Source: a bacterium
GTDB lineage: Bacteria > Elusimicrobiota > Elusimicrobia > Elusimicrobiales > UBA9959
Assembly: GCA_021812825.1 (NCBI GenBank)
Contig: JAKAMO010000001.1
Coordinates: 1 to 64,000, forward strand
Direction: 5' to 3'
DNA: 64,000 nucleotides
Positions within the stretch are counted from its first letter, which is position 1, and each line of letters opens with the position of its first letter. Made by a program: the position numbers and the translations under genes. Shown here in pieces: positions 32,638 through 39,085 of this stretch. The notes under the pieces were generated by a model. That model worked only from the letters and a program-made list of their open reading frames with translations, did not search any database and was not told the DNA's origin.

Positions 32638-34086
32638 ATGCCTAAACTCAAGATAAACGCCGCTATAGTGAAGAAGAACGCCGCGCTGTGCAGGAAGCGC
32701 GGCATCATCATGCCGACCTTCAAGCAGATGAAGGACCCGAACCTGATACCGGAGAAAATAAAGAAGGCCCTCAAGCCCGTCGGCCTCTGGGACATCGAGC
32801 CCATCAACCTCTTCCGCATCAACTGGCACAACGACCCCAAGACCGGCGGCTTCGGCCCGGTGAACATGCTCGAGATACCGCGCGAGATCACCGGCATCAA
32901 GGCCCGCGTGGTGGGTCTCGTCGGCAAGTACTTCCCGACCGGGGCGCACAAGGTCGGCGCCGCTTTCGGCTGCCTCGCGCCGCGCATGGTGACCGGCGAG
33001 TTCGACGCGCAGGCGCAGAAGGCCGTCTGGCCCTCCACCGGCAACTACTGCCGCGGCGGCGCGTTCGATTCCAAACTGCTCGGCACCACCCCGGTGGCGA
33101 TACTCCCCGAGGGCATGTCGAAGGAGCGCTTCGACTGGCTCAAGAAGATAGGCTCCGAGGTGATAGCGACCCCCGGCACCGAGAGCAACGTGAAGGAGAT
33201 CTACGACAAGTGCTGGGAGATCAAGAAGACACGCAAGGACTGCGTGATCTTCAACCAGTTCGAGGAGATGGGCAACCCGACGTGGCACTACCACGTGACG
33301 GGCGCCGCGCTGGAAGAGGCCTTCAACGTCGTTAAGGGCCCGAAGAGCCGCATGGCCGGCTTCTGCTCCGCCACAGGCTCCGCCGGCACGATAGGCGCGG
33401 GCGATTACCTGAAGAAGAAGTTCCCCGGCTCTTTCATCACCGCCAGCGAAGCTCTGCAGTGCCCGACCATACTGCAGAACGGCTTCGGCGAGCACCGCAT
33501 AGAGGGCATAGGCGACAAGCATATACCGTGGGTGCACAACGTGCGCAACACCGACGTCGTGACCGCGATAGACGACGAGGCCTGCGTGCGCATAGCCCGC
33601 CTGTTCAACGAGCCCGAGGGCAAGAAAGTCCTCGCCGAGTACGGAGTGAAGAAGGACGTCATCGAGAAGCTCGGCCTGCTGGGCTTCTCCGGCATCTCCA
33701 ACATGCTCAGCGCCATCAAGAGCGCCAGGTACTACGAGCTCACCGAGAACGACGTGGTCATGACCGTGTTCACCGACAGCATGGAGCTCTACGGCTCGCG
33801 CATCAAGGAGATGGAGCGCGATATGGGCAAGTACACCCGCGAGAACGCGCTGGTGGACTTCGAGCGCCGGCTGCTGGGCGAGAACATCAATCACCTGAAG
33901 GAGCTCACCTACGCCGACCGCAAGGCCGTGCATAACCTGAAGTATTTCACCTGGGTGGAACAGCAGGGCCGCACCTCCGATGAACTGCGCAAGCTGTGGG
34001 ACCCCGCCTACTGGGACGAGACCTTCGCCATGGCCGAGGAGTACGACCGCCTGATCGAGGCCTTCAATAAGGAAGCCGGGGCATGA
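32638..34086 (+). CDS. PLP-dependent TrpB/cysteine synthase-like lyase family protein
   Basis: The 482-aa protein belongs to fold-type II PLP enzymes. The Schiff-base Lys is in FPTGAHKVGAAFG, a substrate-binding loop is STGNYCRGGAFDS, and the phosphate-binding glycine loop is ATGSAGTIGAGDY. It is longer than cysteine synthase (about 310 aa) and matches a family in many anaerobes annotated only as a PLP-dependent beta-subunit-like enzyme; the substrate is unknown. The ATG 32638 follows ACGGAGACG; the much longer upstream frame is an artefact overlapping the amylase gene. No tryptophan genes are nearby, so a role in tryptophan synthesis is not supported. Confidence 0.85.
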   Translation: MPKLKINAAIVKKNAALCRKRGIIMPTFKQMKDPNLIPEKIKKALKPVGLWDIEPINLFRINWHNDPKTGGFGPVNMLEIPREITGIKARVVGLVGKYFPTGAHKVGAAFGCLAPRMVTGEFDAQAQKAVWPSTGNYCRGGAFDSKLLGTTPVAILPEGMSKERFDWLKKIGSEVIATPGTESNVKEIYDKCWEIKKTRKDCVIFNQFEEMGNPTWHYHVTGAALEEAFNVVKGPKSRMAGFCSATGSAGTIGAGDYLKKKFPGSFITASEALQCPTILQNGFGEHRIEGIGDKHIPWVHNVRNTDVVTAIDDEACVRIARLFNEPEGKKVLAEYGVKKDVIEKLGLLGFSGISNMLSAIKSARYYELTENDVVMTVFTDSMELYGSRIKEMERDMGKYTRENALVDFERRLLGENINHLKELTYADRKAVHNLKYFTWVEQQGRTSDELRKLWDPAYWDETFAMAEEYDRLIEAFNKEAGA

Positions 34087-34220
34087 TGATGTCCTGCGGC
34101 TGCGCCGCCCCTCGCGGAGCTCGGGCGCGCTGCGCGCGGGATACGTCCGCGCCGCATCCGCGGCATAGCCGCGGCACGGCGCGCCCTGAGGGTAATTTCC
34201 CCCGGAGGAAAAATTAGACT
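34087..34220. repeat. Hairpin-rich spacer between the PLP-enzyme and CpXC genes
   Basis: The spacer contains CCGCGGC-ATA-GCCGCGG near 34165 inside an imperfect outer pairing GGGCGCG/CGCGCCC. A 14-base match (GTAATTTCCCCCGG) to the class II core suggests a decayed relative of that element; this is tentative. Confidence 0.4.
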
Positions 34221-34865
34221 ATGGCCACTAAGGGCATCTTCAGGGTGGAGTGCCCCCACTGCGGGGAGAGTTTCGACGCGGATTTCTGGACCGTTGTCCG
34301 CGGGGACCGCGACCTGGAAGTCAAGGAGCTCATCCTCAGCGGAGAGTTCGACATCCTGCTGTGCCCCAAGTGCGAGAATATGTTCCAGCACGAGGAACCG
34401 TTCCTGTACATGGACCCCTCGCGCGACCTGCTGGCCTTCGTCATGCCGGAATCCTACCTGGAGAAGAAGGAGGAGTGGCTGGCCCGCATGAAGGCGGATT
34501 ACGAACCTCTGCGCGCCTCGCTCTCGGCCGGCCAGGGCCTCGGCGGCGCTCCTCTCTACTTCTTCGGCTTGGCCCCCCTTACCGCGCTGCTGGAGGACGA
34601 CCGCGACCGTGAGGAGGAGACGGAGGTCATGGAGTTCATCGCCCGGGAGGCAGGCCTCAACCTGCTCCCCGTGAAACCGGCCGCCGCACGGGAGCTGGAC
34701 ATACCGTTCTCGATACCGATGCCGGCCGGCCTCGGCGGCCGGGCCGCCGCGCTCAATTCCGCTTCCTCGCTGCGGGAGAAGAACGACGCTCTTCCGCGCC
34801 TGAAGAAGCTGATAGACCACCTCTCCGCCCTGAAAGGGGAGGACCTTCCGTTCCTGAAGCGATGA
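34221..34865 (+). CDS. CpXC domain protein
   Basis: The 214-aa protein begins with the CpXC zinc-binding arrangement: ECPHCGESFDADFW and, about 40 residues on, LLCPKCENMFQHEEP, i.e. two C-P-x-C pairs likely to bind one zinc. The remainder is a helical acidic region ending in a short segment rich in Leu and Lys. CpXC proteins are widespread and uncharacterised; some lie near regulatory genes. The stop overlaps the start of the next gene by 4 bp (ATGA), so it is co-translated with the nucleotidyltransferase-like protein, perhaps implying an RNA-related role (inference). Confidence 0.75.
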   Translation: MATKGIFRVECPHCGESFDADFWTVVRGDRDLEVKELILSGEFDILLCPKCENMFQHEEPFLYMDPSRDLLAFVMPESYLEKKEEWLARMKADYEPLRASLSAGQGLGGAPLYFFGLAPLTALLEDDRDREEETEVMEFIAREAGLNLLPVKPAAARELDIPFSIPMPAGLGGRAAALNSASSLREKNDALPRLKKLIDHLSALKGEDLPFLKR

Positions 34866-35746
34866 AACTGAAGCCTCTGAACGACCTGCCGCTGCTGGAG
34901 AAGGCGGCCGGCCTGGCGGCCGCGGCGGGGCTGGAGCTCTACGCCGTGGGCGGCTGCGCCCGCGACTGGGCGCTGGGCAGGGCCAGCTCGGACATGGATT
35001 TCCTCGTCGGCGGCGAGCCCGGCCCGCTGGTCGAGGCGCTCGAACGTGAGCTCGGCGGCGGCCACCGGAAGTTCAAGCCCTTCCTGACGGTGCGTTTCTT
35101 TGACGCCGCCGGCCGCCGGCTGGATTTCGCGCGCTTCCGCAGGGAAACATATTCCAGGCCCGCAGCGCTGCCTACGGTAAGCGAGGCCTCATCCGCTGAG
35201 GAGGACCTGCGCCGCAGGGATTTCACCTGCAACGCCATGGCCGTGCGCCTCGGCGGCGCGGAGCCGTTCGCGCTGCTGGACCCTTACGGGGGAATGCTGG
35301 ACCTGGGTTCCGGCCTGTTGCGCGTCCTTCACGCCAAGAGTTTCGAGGACGACCCGACCAGGATATTCCGCGCCGCCCGCTTCGCCGGCCGCTTCGGCTG
35401 GCGGCTGGAGGAAGGCACGCTGACGCTGGCCCGCGCCGCGGTAGCCGGCGGGCTGCCCGGCCTGCTCTCGCGCGAGCGCCTGCGCAACGAGCTGGTGAAG
35501 ATACTGGCCGAGCGGGACCCGCTGCCGGCGCTGGAACTGCTGAAGGGGCTCGGCGCTCTGGCCGTCATACATCCTTCATTCGCTTTCGGCCCGCTGGTGG
35601 CCGCGCAGGACGGCGCGCCCGCCAGGCTGGCGGCTATAGCCGCGCTGATGGGCCCGGCCGGTGAGGAGTTCGCGGCCGGCCTCCGCCTGTCTAAAAAAGA
35701 GACCGCCGCGCTCCTGGAGAACGCGGCGGCCCTGCGGCGCAGGTAA
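34862..35746 (+). CDS. CCA-adding enzyme/poly(A) polymerase-like nucleotidyltransferase, short form
   Basis: The 294-aa protein carries the class II tRNA nucleotidyltransferase core: AVGGCARDWALG, catalytic DMDF, the RRDFTCNAMAV motif and EDDPTRIFRAARFAGRFGW. These would bind NTP and transfer CMP/AMP to tRNA 3' ends, or A to RNA. The protein stops about 100-150 residues short of standard CCA enzymes; the HD domain and the long tail domain are absent, leaving head, neck and a short body. It may be an A-adding or CC-adding specialist, a mini-form, or have another nucleotidyl-transfer role. It overlaps the CpXC gene and converges on the sensor gene with 3 bp between them. Confidence 0.8.
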   Translation: MKLKPLNDLPLLEKAAGLAAAAGLELYAVGGCARDWALGRASSDMDFLVGGEPGPLVEALERELGGGHRKFKPFLTVRFFDAAGRRLDFARFRRETYSRPAALPTVSEASSAEEDLRRRDFTCNAMAVRLGGAEPFALLDPYGGMLDLGSGLLRVLHAKSFEDDPTRIFRAARFAGRFGWRLEEGTLTLARAAVAGGLPGLLSRERLRNELVKILAERDPLPALELLKGLGALAVIHPSFAFGPLVAAQDGAPARLAAIAALMGPAGEEFAAGLRLSKKETAALLENAAALRRR

Positions 35747-35749
35747 ACC

Positions 35750-37696
35750 CTACTTCTTCTCTTCCTTCTTTTCCCCGGACTCCCCGTGGCCGTCTATCTT
35801 CGGGTTCCTGGCGAAGTCCTGGAACCTGGAGGTCAGCTCGGCCGCGCGCCCCACGGCCTCTATGATGCGGGAGATCTCCTTCTTGAGCGGGCTGCTCTCC
35901 GGCAGGTCCTCGTCTATAAGCGTGGCGTAGCCGTTGATGGCCGCCAGCGCGTTGTTGAAGTCGTGCGCCATCGGCCTGGCCACGCTGCTGACGGCCTCGG
36001 CCGCGCGGGCCAGCGCCAGCTCGCTCTCCATCTTCTTGAGCTCGGTGATGTCCCTGGCCACGCCCAGCAGGCCCACTGTCTCGCCGGCCGCGTTCCTCAG
36101 CGGCGTCTTGATGATGTTGACGTAGCGGCTGCCGGCCGGGAACGGGTGGAGGTTGTTGAGCGACAGCGTCCTGCCGGTGCGCACCACCTCGCTGTCCGTC
36201 TGGAAGATCGCGGCCGCCGTCTTCGCCTGGAAGTAGTCCGAGTCCGAGCGGCCTATCATCTCCTCGGGGGTGGTCTTCATCAGCTCCGCGCAGGCCTTGT
36301 TGGCCTTCATGTACATGCCGTTCATGTCCTTGACGAAGATGGCGTCCTTCGCGGTGTCGAAGACCATGCGCATCAGGGCCTCGCTCTCCTTGAGCAGTAT
36401 CTCCGTCTTGCGCTGCTCGGTGACGTCGCGGACCACGCCGGTGAAATACGCGATACTGCCGTCCTTCATCACTATGCCGCTCTTCTGAGCCACGTAGGCG
36501 TAGGAGCCGTCCTTCTTGCGCACGCGGTAGGGGATTATAGGCAGGGTGTGGCCGGTCTTCACAGCGTTGGCCAGGGCCTTGGTGATGAAGTCCCTGTCCT
36601 CGGGGTGCGCCAGGTCGGTGACGCAGCGGCCGACGAGCTCCTCGGGCCTGTACCCGTAGTCTTCCGTGGTCGGGCTTATGTAGGTGATGCGGCCGGCCAG
36701 GTTCACCGTGTAGATGACGTCCCTGGTGGAGGAGACTATGGCCTTGAAGCGGCTGTCCTCTTCCTTCTGTCTTTCCTCTGAGTCCTTGCGCTCGAGGATC
36801 ATCGCGTAGACGCGGGCCAGCTTCCTGGCTATGTTCAGGTCCGCCGCGGAATAGTCCTCCGGCGGGTTGGCCAGCGCCAGGAGCCCCAGTAGCTTGCGGC
36901 CGGACATGGCCGGCACGCCGAGGAACCGCTCTATCCCGGGGTGTCCGGCCGGCAGTCCTGAACCGCCGGCCTGGCCGCCGGCGGAATTGGTCATCAGCGG
37001 CTTCCTGTTCTTTATCACGCGGCCCCAGAGGCCGGACGGCTGGCCGAAAGTGAGCGGCCGAGGGGGGGGCTTGCCCTCCCAGGACTCCAGCGTGATGGAG
37101 TCCACGTCCAGGCGCCGGCCGGAGGCGTCTATCCGGCCCGTGAAGCCCAGCCTGCTGCCGGTCAGGCGCCTGGCCTCGTCCAGCACCGCGCGCGAGATCT
37201 CCTGTATGGAGATGGACGGGAAAGCGAGATACAGCTCCTCCACGTGCTTGACGGAGTCGGAGAGGTCACGCTCCATGTAGAGCTCGCGGTCGCGTCTTTC
37301 GTTCGCGATGCGCGCGGAGATTATCCGGGCGGCGGTCTCGAGGATGTTCTTCGCGGCGGCGCGGTCCCCCGGCCGGCAGGGCAGGCTGACCCCTATCCTG
37401 CCGGCGGTCTTGCCGGCCAGCGTTATGGGGGCGGCCAGTGCGCAGGTATTCCCGCCGCTGAAGGGGAGCCGTTTCCCGGAGCTCCTTGCTACGGCGGTGG
37501 AGAGCTGGGAGCCTGTTCCCCTGACCGCTATGGTCACTTCCGCCCCCGCGCCTATGGCGCCGGGCGCCGCCAGTATCGCGGCTATTTTTTTGAGGAAAGG
37601 GTCGAAGTTGTCCTGCGAGAACGCGGCCATCAGCAGGGTCTGGATGATCCTGCCGGGTATAGGTATATCCTGCGCTTCGGGTCGGGCTTTTCCCAT
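35750..37696 (-). CDS. GAF/PAS sensor protein with DHp-like segment but no kinase ATPase domain
   Basis: The 648-aa protein has an N-terminal region of unclear fold (1-140), a GAF-like domain (about 150-290), two PAS domains (about 300-420, RFKAIVSSTRDVIYTVN; and about 425-550, LMRMVFDTAKDAIFVKD), then a dimerisation/phospho-acceptor-like helix PMAHDFNNALAAINGYATLI. Where a HATPase_c domain (N, G1, F, G2 boxes) should follow, it ends after about 50 residues in a charged tail (GESGEKKEEKK). No frameshift was noticed, and the 3' neighbour begins 3 bp after the stop. The longer frame to 37828 overlaps the regulator; ATG 37696 shares a base with its stop (TAATG). It may be a phosphatase, scaffold or accessory sensor requiring another kinase. 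Confidence 0.82.
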   Translation of the reverse strand: MGKARPEAQDIPIPGRIIQTLLMAAFSQDNFDPFLKKIAAILAAPGAIGAGAEVTIAVRGTGSQLSTAVARSSGKRLPFSGGNTCALAAPITLAGKTAGRIGVSLPCRPGDRAAAKNILETAARIISARIANERRDRELYMERDLSDSVKHVEELYLAFPSISIQEISRAVLDEARRLTGSRLGFTGRIDASGRRLDVDSITLESWEGKPPPRPLTFGQPSGLWGRVIKNRKPLMTNSAGGQAGGSGLPAGHPGIERFLGVPAMSGRKLLGLLALANPPEDYSAADLNIARKLARVYAMILERKDSEERQKEEDSRFKAIVSSTRDVIYTVNLAGRITYISPTTEDYGYRPEELVGRCVTDLAHPEDRDFITKALANAVKTGHTLPIIPYRVRKKDGSYAYVAQKSGIVMKDGSIAYFTGVVRDVTEQRKTEILLKESEALMRMVFDTAKDAIFVKDMNGMYMKANKACAELMKTTPEEMIGRSDSDYFQAKTAAAIFQTDSEVVRTGRTLSLNNLHPFPAGSRYVNIIKTPLRNAAGETVGLLGVARDITELKKMESELALARAAEAVSSVARPMAHDFNNALAAINGYATLIDEDLPESSPLKKEISRIIEAVGRAAELTSRFQDFARNPKIDGHGESGEKKEEKK

Positions 37697-38382
37697 TATT
37701 CGAACTTGTAGCCGTGGCCCGGAACGGCTTTTATGCGCTTGCCGGCGGGCCCTACCTTGCGCCGCAGGTTGGAGATATGCACCTCCACCGTGTGGGGATC
37801 GTTGTAGTCGGCCGTGTTGTAGCCCCACACCGCCTCCAGCAGGCTGTTAAGGCTCAGCACCTTGCCCGGCCTGGAGACCAGCGTGTGGAAGAGGTCGAAT
37901 TCCTTGGAGGTCAGCTTGACCGTCCTGCCCTTGATCCTGAGGGTCCTTCCCTCCAGGTCGAACTCCAGGTCGCCGGATTTGACGATGCCGGATTTCTTCC
38001 TGCCCTTGGCGGCCCTGCGCAACATGGCCCGGACTTTCGCCAGCAGTACCGGATAGGAGAAAGGCTTCACGACATAGTCGTCCGCGCCGTAGCCGTAGCC
38101 GGCGACATGGTCGGCTTCCGACACCTTCTTGCCCGTCATTATTATGACCGGGATGTCGGACAGCACCTTGTTCTCCTTGACGCGCCTGCAGAGCGTGAAG
38201 CCGTCCATGCGCGGCATTTCTATGTCCGTGATGATGATATCCGGCTTGCCGGAAGGGGCCGCCGCCAGGGCCTCCGCGCCGTTGGCGGCGGTTATGGTCT
38301 CAAGGCCGTGGTTCTCCAGGTATTTGCGCAGTATGCCCAGCAGCTCCGCGTCATCGTCCACTATCAGGGCGCGCTCTTTCAT
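37696..38382 (-). CDS. OmpR/PhoB-family response regulator
   Basis: The 228-aa protein has a receiver domain (ALIVDDDAEL acidic pocket, phospho-acceptor Asp in IIITDIEMPRMDG, Thr in VIIMTGKK, Lys in DYVVKPFSYP) and a C-terminal winged helix (LTSKEFDLFHTLVSRPGKVL ... HTVEVHISNLRRKVG...VPGHGYKFE) typical of the OmpR/PhoB class, which binds tandem direct repeats with a period near 11 bp as head-to-tail dimers. It is translationally coupled to the kinase-less sensor. The intergenic region upstream holds two arrays of 11-bp-phased TCAA motifs that could be its sites. A TATAAT lies only about 10 nt before the ATG, so the leader would be very short. Confidence 0.93.
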   Translation of the reverse strand: MKERALIVDDDAELLGILRKYLENHGLETITAANGAEALAAAPSGKPDIIITDIEMPRMDGFTLCRRVKENKVLSDIPVIIMTGKKVSEADHVAGYGYGADDYVVKPFSYPVLLAKVRAMLRRAAKGRKKSGIVKSGDLEFDLEGRTLRIKGRTVKLTSKEFDLFHTLVSRPGKVLSLNSLLEAVWGYNTADYNDPHTVEVHISNLRRKVGPAGKRIKAVPGHGYKFE

Positions 38383-38443
38383 AAGGATGATTATAATACT
38401 TTATATTGAGGATTACACCGGCCGGGGTCTCTCCCGGCCGGCC

Positions 38444-38679
38444 GGAAAAAAGCGCCCCGCCGGGAGTTTCATGGTGAGAGTCGGTTGCCTTACAAGGAGT
38501 CTTACCTGGTGAGCCCGGCGGGGCTTGATTTTGACCGGCGCTGCAGACACTAGAGCACGGGGCCGAAGCCCCGAGTCTTGGGGGTTTGGGTTAGGGGGGC
38601 GTGCCGTACAGCGCCGGAGATCTTTTGTGCCGCTTAGGGAGCTTCGCTCCGCCGCGGTCTTTATAGAGAGCCTGACTAC
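38444..38679 (-). ncRNA. Putative small RNA 1 of a tandem pair
   Basis: On the minus strand a TAAACT -10 (38686-38691) is followed by a structured body of about 235 nt. It has helix CCGGCGCTG/CAGCGCCGG (38535-38543 with 38609-38617), a GGGGC-UUCG-GCCCC hairpin, and a C-rich unpaired stretch complementary to 38578-38600. It ends in a long-loop hairpin (38454-38464 with 38514-38524, 11 bp perfect) followed by GC and six T. A stretch of 53 nt (38549-38601) is identical in the second copy. No open frame is plausible. Ends are predicted from promoter and terminator positions only; the type of RNA is new to me. Confidence 0.55.
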
Positions 38680-38702
38680 GCTTATAGTTTACGAAAAGCG
38701 GT

Positions 38703-38739
38703 TCAAGAAGCAATCAAATGGGGCTCAAGAGCCGCTCAA
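38703..38739 (-). promoter_or_regulatory. Four 11-bp-phased TCAA (TTGA) boxes, array 1
   Basis: TCAA begins at 38703, 38714, 38725 and 38736, an exact 11-bp period. Read on the minus strand, TTGA boxes end 11 nt before the TAAACT -10 of putative sRNA 1, the geometry of PhoB/OmpR-type activator sites. Confidence 0.5.
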
Positions 38740-38929
38740 AAATTCGCCCCGCCGGTCTCTGGTCGCCTGACTTAGGTCTGAAAGGGGGACTGAAGGAGAT
38801 GCCCGGCGGGGCTTCAAAAATTGACCAGCGCTGCAGGTACTAGAGCACGGGGCCGAAGCCCCGAGTCTTGGGGGTTTGGGTTAGGGGGGCGCACCGTACA
38901 GCGCTGGAGATCTTAAAGAGCTTGGCTAC
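38738..38929 (-). ncRNA. Putative small RNA 2 of a tandem pair
   Basis: A diverged copy of the unit at 38444-38679. On the minus strand: TATACT -10 (38936-38941), helix CCAGCGCTG/CAGCGCTGG (38825-38833 with 38899-38907), in which a G-C pair of copy 1 is replaced by A-T, the same UUCG hairpin and C-rich segment, and a final hairpin (38746-38755 with 38803-38812, 10 bp perfect) followed by GAATTTTT. Sequence outside the 53-nt identical core is well diverged while the paired segments stay complementary, which argues for selection on RNA structure. Predicted length is about 190 nt. Confidence 0.55.
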
Positions 38930-38952
38930 AGATAAAGTATAGGAAAAGGCGT

Positions 38953-38989
38953 TCAAGAAGCGCTCAAATGAGGTTCAAAAGACGCTCAA
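38953..38989 (-). promoter_or_regulatory. Four 11-bp-phased TCAA (TTGA) boxes, array 2
   Basis: TCAA begins at 38953, 38964, 38975 and 38986, again exactly 11 bp apart and at the same 11-nt distance from the -10 of putative sRNA 2 as in array 1. Bases between the boxes differ from array 1 at several positions. Confidence 0.5.
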
Positions 38990-39085
38990 TCTTCAGGGAA
39001 CGCCGTTTTTCCGTCGGGTGACGCTCGGCCTGCGGCGCATAATTTCCTAGAATATCCACCGGCGGCCAGGGCGGCCGCCGCGGAT

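Noticed and set aside
38581..38600. G-quadruplex from the plus-strand G-rich run in the sRNA units
   Set aside because: Only three clear G-tracts lie close together; the UUCG hairpin and T-runs favour minus-strand RNA with a C-rich segment instead.
38525..38770. 81-codon open frame in the gap upstream of recG
   Set aside because: Overlaps the structured tandem units, is not preserved in the second copy, and has no Shine-Dalgarno.
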